A stretch of DNA of 64,000 bases from DATATJ01 sp963789075 (lineage in GTDB: Bacteria > Acidobacteriota > Vicinamibacteria > Vicinamibacterales > CAVVIG01), in contig CAWBJQ010000002.1 in the NCBI GenBank assembly GCA_963789075.1, positions 248,001-312,000 on the forward strand, written 5' to 3'. This document shows positions 10,019 to 20,146 of this stretch, in pieces. Made by a program: the position numbers and the translations under genes. The stretch's first letter is position 1. Each line of letters begins with the position of its first letter. The notes beneath the pieces are model-generated. The model saw nothing but the letters and a program-made list of their open reading frames with translations, ran no database searches and had not been told where the DNA came from.

Positions 10019-11048
10019 ATGCCCGCTCTTCGGCGTCGGGACCATCGACAGCAGCTCGTCGATGATCGTGTCGGTCGAGACGCCTTCCGACTCCGCGCGG
10101 AAGTTGGTGAGCACGCGGTGGCGCAGCACCGGATGCGCGAGCGCGCGGATGTCGTCGAAGCTCACGTGATACCGCCCGCTGGTGAGCGCCCGCGCCTTCG
10201 CGCCGAGCACGAGGTACTGCGCCGCGCGCACGCTCGCGCCGAACGCCACCCACTTCTTCACCGAGTCGGGCGCCTGCGGCGACTTGCGGCCGGCTCGTGC
10301 GCACCAGATTCAAGCGCGTAGCGCATCACCGGCTCCGCGACCGGCACGCGCCGGACCAGACGCTGAAACGCGATCAGATCGTCGCCGTTGACCGGGCGCT
10401 CGAACTCCGGATCCTGCAGCGCCGTCGTCGTCCGCACGACCTCGAACTCCTCGTCCTCGGGCGGATGCTCGATGACGATGTGGAACATGAAGCGATCGAG
10501 CTGCGCTTCGGGCAGCGGATAGGTGCCTTCGAGCTCGATCGGGTTCTGCGTCGCGAAGACGAAGAACGGCTCGGCGAGCGTCGTAGGTCCGCCCCTGGAT
10601 CGTGACGCGGTGCTCCTGCATCGCCTCGAGCAGCGCCGACTGCGTCTTCGGCGGCGTGCGGTTGATTTCGTCGGCGAGGACGATGTTCGCGAAGATCGGG
10701 CCGGGCGCGAACACCATCTGCCGGCGTCCGGTCGCCGCGTCTTCCTTGATGATGTCGGTGCCGGTGATGTCGGACGGCATCAGGTCGGGCGTGAACTGGA
10801 TGCGGTTGAACTTCAGCTCCAGCACCCTGCGCCAGCGTCGCGATGAGCAGCGTCTTCGCCAGGCCGGGCACGCCGACGATCAGGCTGTTGCCGCCGACGA
10901 AGAGCGTCAGCAGCACGAGATCGAGCACGTCCTGCTGGCCGATGATCTTCTTGCGCAGCTCGGCGACGATCTGCGCGCGGCCCGCCTTCATCTTGTCGGC
11001 GAGCGCGATGTCGTCGGTTGATTCGAGATCGGCGGTAATCTGATCCAC
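10001..11048 (-). CDS. MoxR-family AAA ATPase (frameshifted in this sequence)
   Basis: About 349 residues. In order: IIGQQDVLDLVLLTLFVGG, Walker A GVPGLAKTLL, FNRIQFTPDLMPSDITGTDI, Walker B IVLADEINRTPPKTQSALLE, sensor 1 FVFATQNPIELEGTYPLPEA, DRFMF and the C-terminal lid. Frame changes lie near 10826, 10583 and 10300. MoxR ATPases act as chaperones that activate protein complexes, typically together with VWA proteins. The next two genes supply these (DUF58, BatA). An interspersed repeat forms the last codons. Confidence 0.92.
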
Positions 11049-11060
11049 GGAAGCTCCTTG

Positions 11061-11287
11061 TAGTCGTCAGTCGCAAGTCTTCAGTCGTCAGTCTCAGTCG
11101 TCGAAGGCTTCAGCCAGCGCGTCGCCGGCCGCCAGTCGCCGGCCGTCAGTCTCGGTCGTCGGTCTCGGTCGTTAGTCTCAGCGGTCAATCCCATTCGTTT
11201 ACTCGAACTGAAGACTGCCGACTGCGACTGCGACGCTCTGAGACTGGCGACTGCGACTGGCGACTGTCGACGGTGACTGGCGACTGT
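11061..11287. repeat. CAGTCGTCAGTCTCAGT-type short tandem repeats
   Basis: Degenerate units of CAGTC(G/T)(T/C)CAGTCTCAG fill the gap upstream of moxR and run into the DUF4159 gene, where they encode its Ser/Arg/Gln-rich tail. A second array lies at 17565-17630. Confidence 0.8.
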
Positions 11288-12095
11288 AATGTGTCAAGCC
11301 GTACATGATGTAGTTGACGCCGAGTTTGTAGGCCTCGTTCGATTCGTCGATGGGGCGGAAGCCGGTCGCGGAGAACTCCCAGAAATCCGACACGTCGGTG
11401 TCGTAGTTGATGATGGCGATCAGGCGCTTCGCCGGATCGTTGTTCTCGAAGATGCCGCGGAGGATCGGCCGCGCCGCATCGTAGGACTGCGGGATGACGT
11501 CGAACGAGTCGATTTCGAAGAACGAGTGGAAGATCGGATGCGTCGGCTCCATGTCGATGAACTGCACGCCCGGAAGCACCCGCTCCATGTTGGCGGCGAA
11601 GTTCTCCCAGCCGCCGCCGCCGCGGAAGTCGCCGCGGAAGTCGTCGAAGATCACGAAGCCGCCCTTCTGTAGATACGCCCGGAATGCCGCCGCTTCCGTG
11701 TCGCTCACCTGCCAGAAGCCGGCTTCCGTCATGTACGCGACCGGGTACTTGAAGATCTCCGGGTCGTCCACGGCGACCACCTGGCTGTCGTCGATGTGCG
11801 CGCCGAGGTAGCTGACCTCGTTCATGATCCGCATCAGGCTCGTCTCGGCGCGCTGGCCGCCGCGGCACGAAGCGTAGCCGTGCGCCCACGGCGGCAGGCC
11901 GCAATAGTAAAACGCCCGCGGGCTGTTCGCCGTGTACTTCAGCCGGGCGAACGCAAACCGGCCGTCGTAGCTCGTATTCTTCGCCGGCGTGAAGTCGGCG
12001 GGCGCGGACTCGAAGAAACGCCGCTGCGCGACGAGACTCACGCCAGCGGCGGCGACGACGAGCACGACGGCGGCGAGGCGTCCGCGCAGGCTCAT
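11199..12095 (-). CDS. DUF4159 domain protein
   Basis: 298 residues, uninterrupted. A signal peptide/anchor (LAAVVLVVAAAGVSLVAQ) covers residues 6-23. The DUF4159 body shows FAFARLKYTANSP, the glutamine-amidotransferase-like core FRAYLQKGGFVIFDDF, and the closing block LGVNYIMYGLTHY. The roughly 30 residues after that (SRQSPSTVASRSRQSQ...) are translated from the CAGTC repeat array and are probably not part of the ancestral domain. The domain is usually found in this operon type. Its function is not established. It follows the caspase-like gene with a 14-base gap. Confidence 0.87.
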   Translation of the reverse strand: MSLRGRLAAVVLVVAAAGVSLVAQRRFFESAPADFTPAKNTSYDGRFAFARLKYTANSPRAFYYCGLPPWAHGYASCRGGQRAETSLMRIMNEVSYLGAHIDDSQVVAVDDPEIFKYPVAYMTEAGFWQVSDTEAAAFRAYLQKGGFVIFDDFRGDFRGGGGWENFAANMERVLPGVQFIDMEPTHPIFHSFFEIDSFDVIPQSYDAARPILRGIFENNDPAKRLIAIINYDTDVSDFWEFSATGFRPIDESNEAYKLGVNYIMYGLTHYSRQSPSTVASRSRQSQSVAVAVGSLQFE

Positions 12096-12108
12096 GGTGT
12101 CCTCGCTC

Positions 12109-13075
12109 TCATTGTTTCTTGCCCGCCTGCTGCAGCGCGCGCGATTTCTCGGCGAGCGCCAGCAGCAGCTTCTCGAGCTCCTGCTCGTACTGCGCCGGGT
12201 CCATGTCGGCCTTGCGCAGCTTCAGCCCCGCCACCTGCTGTTCGAGGGCGTCGCGCTCCCGGACGAGATCGCGGACCGCCGGGATTGGTCATGTCGAGGG
12301 TCGACGAAGCGCGCCCTTCCGCCGGCGCGAGAAACATCGTCGCCGCCACCTTGCCCTCGCTCCCATCGTCGAGCGTCGCGTGCTCGGTGAGCAGCGTGCC
12401 TTCCTGTTCGAAGGCCTTGACGACCTTCGCCTTCGCGTAGTCGAACGCCTCGAGGACCGAGACGCGGCCGTTGCGGTCGCGATCGGCCGCTTCGGTTTCG
12501 TAGGCCTCGACGAAGTACGTCGCGAAGCGCGTCTCGTTCTTCTCGGCGCCGGTCTTCGTCGCGGTCACGACCGTCCGTCCCGGCGCGGCGACAGCAGGAA
12601 GAAACGCGCCGCTCGCGCTCGCGGTGTTCACGAACGCCACGTGCTGGGTCGGCCACTTCGCGAGCAGCTTCGCGTAGTCGTCGGCAGTGAGATCCGGCCC
12701 CGGCAGGTTGAACATGCCGCCGCGGCTGTCGAAGCTGCCGTGGCCGATCAGGAGGACGAAAATCTCGTCGTTCGGATGCGCCCGCGCGGCGATGTCCGCA
12801 AACGCCTTCGAGACGTTCTCTCGCGTCGAACGCGCCTGGATCCGCTGCGGATCCGCCTCGGGCTTCTCGGCGAGATAGACGACGTTCCCGTCCGCGACGC
12901 CGTGGTTCTTCTTGGCGGCGTCGATGAAGCGCACGGCGAGATCGTGGAACTTCTTCGCGTGCTCCTCGTCGCCGCTGACGCCGGTGATCACGAGCAGATG
13001 CGTCTCCTGCGCCGACGCGCGCGCGGCGGGCGAAAGCACGAGCAGCGTGCCTAGCAGGACGAAGTCCTGCGCCAC
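12109..13075 (-). CDS. Caspase/legumain-like fold protein, probably without catalytic Cys
   Basis: About 322 residues. The GTG start at 13075 lies in an interspersed repeat (GTGGCGCAGGACTTC), so the first residues are repeat-derived. A signal peptide ends near SAQ. The caspase-like fold shows THLLVITGVSGDEEHA, the His block VLLIGHGSFD, and the block where the catalytic Cys is expected. That block reads VNTASASGAF, with Ser where related enzymes have Cys (DACHSG). An EF-hand-like loop DRDRNGRVSVLEAFDYA follows. The C-terminal coiled coil (LVRERDALEQQVAGLKL...) is reached after a frame change near 12283, and the stop is then 12109-12111. Either a pseudo-protease or a Ser variant is possible. 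Confidence 0.75.
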
Positions 13076-13155
13076 GACTGGCCGGCGGTCGTGGTGCAGG
13101 TCTTCAGACCGCCTCGCACGGCGCGACTGAAGTCCTGCGCCACGACAACACGCGC
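13058..13155. repeat. Palindromic GGACTGAAGTCC / GTGGCGCAGGACTTC repeats
   Basis: Several inverted copies of GGACTTCAGTC-like and CTGCGCCACGAC blocks lie between the amidotransferase-like gene and the caspase-like gene, overlapping the latter's start. Relatives occur near 25283, 46080, 46131 and 60780. Confidence 0.7.
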
Positions 13156-13156
13156 G

Positions 13157-15481
13157 TCATGCCAGCCCCCGCGTACGGCGGAACGCCCACTCCGCACCAG
13201 CCAGACCGATGAGCAGGATGAGGACGATCGGCATGTCCCAGAGCTCGCGCTCTTCGACCACCGTGACGCCGCGTCCGCTGTAGCTGATCGCCTCGGGCAG
13301 CGACGCCGCGTTGGCTTCCGTGAAGAAGTGTCCGCCGGTCTCATCCGCCACACGCTGGAGCAGCGGCGCGCGCATCGCGGCATCGAAATACTCGCCGTCG
13401 CCGGCTGCCGCGCGGACGTGGATCACGTTCGATGTGAGATCGCCGTGATCGCCGCCGCCTGACGCACGCCCCCCAGTGTTCGCCGGGCGGGATGCGCTGA
13501 CGGTGATTTCATACAAGCCCGTTTCATCGGGCACGAAGCTGCCGCGATAGTCGCCGTCGTGCTCGACGATCCACTCGAGCGGCACGTCGCTCGATTTGCC
13601 GGACGGCGACGTCACGTGCGCGACGACCCGGCTGTCGTTGACCTCCACGTACGCCGCGTCCAGCACTTCGGCCGCCAGCTTGATCGGTTCGCCCGGCTCC
13701 ACGCGATCCTGCGTCGTCGTCACGTTGACCTGGCCCGGCACGCCGTCGACGAGCCAGCGCACGAAGACGGCGCCAGAAGGTCGAGTGCGTCTTGTCGGTG
13801 ACCGGCACTTTCGGGTTCATGTACCAGAGCCACGAGTCTTGAATCGGCATCGCCAGCGCCTTGCCACGGCCGTACCGCTGATACGCGAGGACGATCTCCT
13901 CCTGCTTGCGATTGTCGGTGCCGCTCAACAGCACCGTGGCCCCAGGCTTCGCCTCGTGAATCGCGTTCACGCTGGTGACCGGCGGCAGGTCTTCCCACTT
14001 CGTCGTCGCTTTGTCGCCTTCGGCCGCCTGCGTCACGGGATAAAGCGCGCCAGCCCGCGTCGGACGCGCGTTGACCGGGCTGAAATATGCGGTCGCCGGC
14101 CGGCCGCCGTTTGCCTCGAGCACGACCGGCAGCGCTTCGGCGAGCGGCGTGCCGGCCCAGCCGCCTTCGGCGAACGATCGGCGCCCGCCGAGCATCAGCA
14201 GACCGCCGCCGCGCTTGCTCACGAAGTCGGCAAGCATGCGCATCTGCTCCGGCGTGAAGGCCGCCGCCTCGATGCTGCCGAGCATGATCGCGCGGTAGGC
14301 GAACAGCTCTTCGCGCGTTTTGGGAAATCCGCCGATCAGCTCGTCGGCGATTCTGTGACGCACCCGGTAGTACTTGTTTTCCGCCGTGCGCTGGAGGATC
14401 GAGAGCCTGCAGGTTGCTGATCGTCCTCGACGGCGCGGCGGATGAACTTCATCTCGAAGCGCGGCTCGCCTTCGAAGTAGAGGACTTTCTCGCGGCGGTC
14501 GCCGACCTCGATGAGCGCGTCGCGCACGTTGTTCTGCGTGACCTCCTCGCCCGGCTGAACGGGAATGCTGAAGCGGAAGGTCCGCGGTCCAGCCTCGGTG
14601 ACCGTGAACGGCACCTTGACGGTCGCCGCTTCGCCGTTGCCCGGCAGCGTCACCTCCTGCGTGCTCACGATGCGCCCATCATCTTCGACGGTGAGCGGCA
14701 CGGTTTGGCCGCGATAGCCGGTCTGCGAGAGGACGACGTCGACGACGAGCGAGGTGCCTTTGAGCGCGGTGCGCGGCGTCTCGACGCGCGTCACCTGAAT
14801 GTCTTTCGCGAAATGATCGCGCCCGACGCCGACGGTGAACACCGGAATCGATCGCGCTTTCAGGCTGGCGAGCGACGCGTCGATCGCCGCGTCGGAGGTG
14901 TCGGCGCCGTCGGTCACCATGACGAGGCCGGCCAGCGGCAGGCCGGCGAGCTCGTCGCGCGCGCGATCGAGCGCCGGGCCGAGCCGCGTCGCCGTGCCGT
15001 CGAACGTCAGCGCGGCTGCCGTGTCGGTGCGCGCCGCCGATGAGGAGAAGCGGAAGAAGCGGAGGACGAACCGCTGCGAGAGCGCGCGGAGCAGTGCGCC
15101 GTCCTTCCCGCCGAACTGCTGCTCGACGAACGCGCCGCGCGTCTCGCTCCCGCGATCGGCGATCGCCATGCTGCGCGAATCATCGAGGAGCACGCCGAGA
15201 AAATTCTGCTGCGGCACGGCCGCCTTGAGAATCAGCGTCGGACGCAGAAGGCAGAAGGCCAGCAGCGCGAGCACCGCGAGGCGCAACGCGATGAGGATCG
15301 TGCGGTCGCGCGTGCTGGTGAGGGTGCCGACGCGGCGATACGTCAGCAGCGCGGCGACGACGCCGGCGGCTGCGAGCCCGACGATGATGAGCAGCGGACG
15401 TGAAACTGCCCACGTGAAATCGCCCTGCTGGAAGACGAGGCGCGGGTACTTGAACAGGACGTGAAACAGCCGTTCACCCAC
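13157..15481 (-). CDS. VWA / glutamine-amidotransferase-like membrane protein (frameshifted in this sequence)
   Basis: About 774 residues. Three parts are visible: two N-terminal helices (PLLIIVGLAAAGVVAALL; ILIALRLAVLALLAFCLLRP); a VWA domain with FLGVLLDDSRSMAIAD and GLVMVTDGADTSD; and, past 350 residues, a class I amidotransferase-like domain (LADFVSKRGGGLLMLGGRRS). A last helix precedes AFRRTRGLA. Frame changes lie near 14400 and 13775. It heads the seven-gene block. The start GTGGGTGA overlaps the probable stop of the upstream YihY gene. Homologous proteins are found with MoxR clusters and their substrate is not known. Confidence 0.82.
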
Positions 15482-16478
15482 AACGGGGCCATTCTACGTC
15501 GTACGGCGACGCGGTGCGGAAGCCGCGGATCTTTTGCATCAGCTGTGGTTGGCGGATCGGCACGCGGGGACGGCGGAGGCGCTCCGACGATCGGCGTGTT
15601 CTCGCCGATCTTTTTCTCTCCGGGGTTTTTCCCATAAGGAGACGCATGTTCGATTTCGGCATTCAACTCGGCGCCGACGAGCACGGCCAGCGCCGAGAGG
15701 TAGAACCAGAGCATCATGACAATCGCGCCCCCGATGGCCCCGTACGTCGCGTTGTAGGACGTGAAGCGGGTGACGTAGAACCTGAACCCGAGCGAGACGA
15801 GCAGCCACGCCACGGTGGCGAAAATGGAGCCGGGCGTAATCCAGATCCATCGCTGCTCGGCGTCGGGCGCGTAGTAGTAGATCAGCGCGATCGCCAGCGC
15901 CACCAGTCCGAACACCACGGGCCACTGGAGCGATCTTCCACGTCCACGCGAATGCGGGACCCAGGTGCGCCCAGTCGGCCACTTTCTCGGCGAGCACCGG
16001 TCCCACCAGCACCAGCGCGGTCGAGACGACGATGAAGAAGGCCAGCGTCACGGTGAGGCCGAGCGCGATCAGCTTCACCTTCCACCAGGGCCGTCCTTCC
16101 TGAATGTCGTACGCCTGATTGAGCGTGTCGATGATGGCGCTGACGCCAGACGAGGTGCTCCAGATCGTGCCGATCATGCCCAGCGTGAGGAGACCGCCGT
16201 TCTTCTGGTGCGCGATGTTCAGGATCTGCTCCTGAATCAACGTCAGCGCTTCGTACGGCGCGACGCGCCCAAGCGTGGCCGGTGATCGCCTCGAGCAGAC
16301 CGTGAACGGGAATGAAGCTGACGATCGCGACCAGGAACAGCAGCGCTGGAAAGAGCGCGAGGAAGAAATAGTAGGCGAGCTGGGCCGCGAGGCCCAGGCA
16401 GTTGTCCCCCATCACCTCGCTGGCCGTCCGTTTGGCGAGGTCGGTCCAGGTGAGCGGGATGCGGAACGCGCGCAGCAT
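15474..16478 (-). CDS. YihY/UPF0761 family inner-membrane protein (frameshifted in this sequence)
   Basis: About 335 residues with six predicted helices. The conserved signature DNCLGLAAQLAYYFFLALFP is near residue 25. Family blocks GGLLTLGMIGTIWSTSSG and SYNATYGAIGGAIVMMLWFY follow, then ALAVLVGAELNAEIEH. Frame changes lie near 16265 and 15935. The C-terminus is uncertain. The frame continues to 15343, but a one-base correction would end it at 15474, overlapping the next start as GTGGGTGA. The ATG at 16478 overlaps the upstream stop (TGATG). The family was once misnamed ribonuclease BN; its role is unknown. Confidence 0.85.
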
Positions 16479-16894
16479 CAGGCACTCCCGGGCCGGTGCC
16501 GCAGGCCGGTGCCCACCGTCGGTGTCCATGAGGGTGCGTCGCTTGCCGGAAATGAGTCGGCGGATGCCTCGTGGACCAGATCCTCGCGGTGCCACGGCGC
16601 CCGATCGCGGATCTGCGCGAGCCAGCGGCCGGCCTCCGACAGATCGCCTTCGCCGGTCAGCGCCCACCACGCGAGGCTACCGCCGAGGCCGGCGAGCATG
16701 CCGCCGACGATCGAGCGGCGGCGCATACCCTGAACGGCCAGGACGCCGCCGCCGACGCCGACCAGCCATCGCGCGACGGTCAGGCTCTCGCGCGAACCGT
16801 CCCATCCGCGCTTGTCCCAGACGCTGCTGGGAGCCCGGTGTGTCGTCAGGTTCAATTCACGGGCGGAAGTGGGTAGATGCATGCCTCGGGGCAT
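16478..16894 (-). CDS. Small membrane protein with SFPASDAPSWTP motif
   Basis: 138 residues. A two-helix hydrophobic region at about 38-80 (ARWLVGVGGGVLAVQGM; GGMLAGLGGSLAWWAL) resembles DUF2892/YgaP-like membrane segments. The C-terminus has the short motif HEASADSFPASDAPSWTP, found at the end of many small bacterial proteins of unknown function. Its stop overlaps the YihY start, so the two are probably co-transcribed. Confidence 0.72.
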   Translation of the reverse strand: MPRGMHLPTSARELNLTTHRAPSSVWDKRGWDGSRESLTVARWLVGVGGGVLAVQGMRRRSIVGGMLAGLGGSLAWWALTGEGDLSEAGRWLAQIRDRAPWHREDLVHEASADSFPASDAPSWTPTVGTGLRHRPGSA

Positions 16895-17080
16895 GCAAGT
16901 TCTGGTGCAGAGGTGGTCCGACGTCTCTGACCGCTTTTCCTACGCACGCCGTCAGCGGCCGAACAGCCGTTGAGCTAGCAGCCTATACGGATGGCATTCC
17001 GCGCCACGCGTGCGACAAAAAGTCATAGAGATTTCAACAGTCGTCATCCGATTTCTTCGCCCGACGAGCCCGACGGTCGC

Positions 17081-17096
17081 TGGCATATCCGTTGCT
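17081..17096 (+). promoter_or_regulatory. Sigma-54-type promoter candidate
   Basis: TGGCATATCCGTTGCT matches the -24/-12 consensus TGGCAC-N5-TTGCW with one difference and exact spacing. It lies 48 bases before the ATG at 17145, leaving a leader of about 38 bases that contains the site AAAGGA. Confidence 0.6.
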
Positions 17097-17144
17097 CCCT
17101 TCTTCCCCGGCATCATCTGACCACAACGAGAAAGGACTGACTCA

Positions 17145-17411
17145 ATGATGGCAAAGCATGCGAAATCCGCCGACGACGTATTACGTCGCGTCAAGGGCGA
17201 ATTTCTCGAGATGCCAGGTCTCCGATTGACCGAGGCGCAGGCGCGCCGATTGTGGGGCCTCGATGCAGCCTCCTGCGGAGCGTTGCTCAGCACGCTGGTG
17301 GACGCGAAATTTCTGTTTCGCACGCGCGACGGCGCGTTCATGCGTCTCGAACACGCCGGGCTGGCGAAAGCAGGCCTGCGCGAGCGGACTCACACGAAAG
17401 CGGTTGCCTAA
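17145..17411 (+). CDS. Small winged-helix-like protein
   Basis: 88 residues. FLEMPGLRLTEAQARRLWGL and LLSTLVDAKFLFRTRDGAFMRLE give a compact helix-turn-helix plus wing, a pattern of small uncharacterised proteins in Acidobacteria and Proteobacteria. The pair of Met codons follows an AAAGGA ribosome site about 11 bases upstream. It is monocistronic, with a sigma-54-like promoter upstream, which suggests conditional expression. No partner domain is present, so DNA binding is inferred only from the fold. Confidence 0.75.
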   Translation: MMAKHAKSADDVLRRVKGEFLEMPGLRLTEAQARRLWGLDAASCGALLSTLVDAKFLFRTRDGAFMRLEHAGLAKAGLRERTHTKAVA

Positions 17412-17564
17412 CGATCTGGACGACATCATCTGGACGACATCGACCCTCTTGCCCGCCGTCGGCTGGAAATAAGCCATACCTTGAGCCGTCACCCAGCTGG
17501 CCGAACCACCTTCCCACACACCCCGGGCGGACGACCTTCGGGTCGCCGCCCGCGAGCCTCGCCA

Positions 17565-17630
17565 ACAGTCGTCAGTCTCAAGTCTTCAGTCGCCAGTCTC
17601 AGTCGTCAGTCTCAGTCGCCAGTCGCCCGC
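17565..17630. repeat. CAGTCGTCAGTCTCAGT-type array
   Basis: Same unit as at 11061-11287, directly followed by the GCACC minisatellite. Confidence 0.8.
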
Positions 17631-17878
17631 AGCACCTTGGCACCCTAGCACCTTCTGGCACCCTGGCACCCTGGCACCCCAGCACCCTAGCACCTCAGCA
17701 CCCTAGCACCCCAGCACCCTAGCACCCCAGCACCCCAGCACCCAGCACCCTAGCACCTCAGCACCCTAGCACCTCAGCACCCTAGCACCCCAGCACCCTA
17801 GCACCCCAGCACCCTAGCACCCCAGCACCCGCTCAGCACCCCGGCACCCCTGGCACCCCTGGCACCCCTGGCACCTCC
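17631..17878. repeat. GCACCCTAGCACCCC-type minisatellite array
   Basis: About 25 units of 8-10 bases (CCCTAGCA, CCTGGCAC, CCCAGCAC) occupy the gap before rdgB. With the CAGTC array they fill most of 17412-17895, and no gene is seen there. The units vary one by one and lack spacers, so this is not a CRISPR array. Confidence 0.9.
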
Positions 17879-17895
17879 ATCGGTTAGCCTTTAGC

Positions 17896-18490
17896 GTGCG
17901 TTTGCTGCTGGCGACTACGAATGCTCACAAAGTGCGCGAGATTCGGCAGATCCTCGACGGCGTGCCGCTCGATCTGGTGACCCTCGCCGCGTGGCCCGAC
18001 GTACCGGCACCCGAGGAGACCGGGCGCGACCTTCGCCGAGAATGCGCGCGACAAGGCGTTGTATTACGCCAACGCAACCGGTGAGCTGACCGTGGCCGAG
18101 GATTCAGGACTCGAAATCGACGCGCTCGACGGCGCGCCTGGCGTGCAATCGGCGCGCTTTGGCGGCGTCGACACGTCGTACTCCGACAAGTTCGCGCTGA
18201 TCTACGACGCGCTCCGCGCCAGAGGCCAGACGACGAGCGCGGCGCGATTTGTGTGCGCGCTCGCGCTGGTGAGCCAGGGCCACGTCCGCTTCGAAACGCG
18301 CGGCATCGTCGCCGGCACGATCGCACCGGCGCCGAGAGGCGAAGGCGGATTTGGGTACGATCCGATTTTCTACTATCCGGAATTCGGCCTGACGCTGGCG
18401 GAGGCCGGCGATCGGAAAGCCGCCGTCAGCCATCGGGGGCAGGCATTTCGGGCGCTGCGGACGTTCCTCGAATCGCATTCGAATGGCTGA
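17896..18490 (+). CDS. rdgB: Non-canonical purine NTP pyrophosphatase (RdgB/HAM1)
   Basis: About 198 residues. It starts at GTG 17896 (VRLLLATTNAHKVREIRQIL, the substrate-binding TTNxxKxxE signature). It continues TFAENARDKA, the metal site VAEDSGLEIDALDGAPGVQSAR, GGFGYDPIF and the closing SHRGQAFRAL. One extra G near 18025 (ACCGGGCGCG for ACCGGCGCG) breaks the frame; otherwise the protein is complete. It hydrolyses XTP/dITP to monophosphate, keeping deaminated purines out of DNA. The minisatellite array sits immediately upstream. Confidence 0.95.
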
Positions 18491-18690
18491 CTGAAAACGC
18501 TTTTCACCACAGAGGACGACGGAGGACAACGACGTTCAAACCGAAGGCAGCATCGGCTATCACCAAGACACGAAGTTATGTCTTCGCTGAACTTCGGTAT
18601 CCTTCGTGGTTGAGCTTGCCTGCCGCGCCGTGTGGGGGTCGAACCGACGTGAACCTCGTGCGCTTCGTGACTTCGTAGCCAGAGCGGATC
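18491..18690. repeat. Palindromic CCACAGAGGAC...CTTCGTGGTTGA element
   Basis: After rdgB come TTCACCACAGAGGAC and, about 90 bases on, ATCCTTCGTGGTTGAG and CTCGTGCGCTTCGTGAC. These are arms of the interspersed family found throughout the window. No gene is seen. Confidence 0.55.
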
Positions 18691-18700
18691 TTTGCGAGAC

Positions 18701-19231
18701 TCAGAACAGCCGCTCGGTGCTCCAGCGGCGCTCGTGGTTCAGCAGCCACGTCTTGCGATCGAGGCCGCCGCCGTAGCCGGTCAGCGTGCCGTTCGAGCCG
18801 ATCACGCGATGGCAGGGGACGATGATCGCGATCGGGTTGGCGCCGTTGGCCATGCCGACCGCTCGCGACGCGCCAGCCGATCCGAGCGCTTTCGCGATCG
18901 ATCCGTACGTGCACGTGCCGCCAGGCGGAATCTGGCGCAGCGCCTCCCAGACGCGCTGTTCGAACGGCGCGCCGTACATCTCGAGCGGAAAATGTGTGAT
19001 GTCGGCCCCGGCGCCGTCGAAGTAGCACGCCAGCCAGTCGCGCGTGCGGGCAATCACCGGCGCGTCGTCGTCTGCGATCGCGTGCGCCGGAAACCATCGC
19101 CGCAGCCGCGCCTCGAGGCGGTGCTGCCGCTTCGGTCCAGTGAACTCCAGCGCGCAGAGCGCCGTGTCGCTGGCGAGGGCGATCATGTCGCCGAGGGGCG
19201 TGGCGATCGTCGCGCGATGAAGGATCAGCAT
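18701..19231 (-). CDS. ogt: Methylated-DNA--protein-cysteine methyltransferase
   Basis: 176 residues from the ATG at 19231 (MLILHRATIATPLGDMIAL). The active-site block reads IIVPCHRVIGSNGTLTGYGGG, with the acceptor Cys in PCHRV, followed by RKTWLLNHE. The helix-turn-helix block RQIPPGGTCTYGSIAKALG is upstream of it. The protein transfers alkyl groups from O6-alkylguanine to its own Cys, repairing DNA. It is a single gene flanked by palindromic repeats. Confidence 0.93.
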   Translation of the reverse strand: MLILHRATIATPLGDMIALASDTALCALEFTGPKRQHRLEARLRRWFPAHAIADDDAPVIARTRDWLACYFDGAGADITHFPLEMYGAPFEQRVWEALRQIPPGGTCTYGSIAKALGSAGASRAVGMANGANPIAIIVPCHRVIGSNGTLTGYGGGLDRKTWLLNHERRWSTERLF

Positions 19232-19239
19232 CTCACGTA

Positions 19240-19345
19240 TCACGACGATCAACGCAGAAACCGCAGAGATCGCAGAGAAACGATTTCTGAAAACTCCGCG
19301 GTCTCAGCGGCCTCTGCGTTGAATGTCGTGCTCTGCGATCTCCGC
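19240..19345. repeat. Palindromic CGCAGAAACCGCAGAG...CTCTGCGTTGAATG element
   Basis: The left arm CAACGCAGAAACCGCAGAG and right arm CCTCTGCGTTGAATG face each other across AACGATTTCTGAAAACTCC. It lies between ogt and rph. Confidence 0.75.
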
Positions 19346-19404
19346 GTGTTCTGCGTTGATCGTCGGTCTCGATGATCGACTTGGCGCGCTCCGAGCGGTG
19401 TCGA

Positions 19405-20136
<732 letters not shown>

Positions 20137-20146
20137 TGCTACCAGT

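Noticed and set aside
17631..17878. Possible CRISPR array
   Set aside because: Units are 8-10 bases, contiguous and degenerate, without unique spacers or cas genes.
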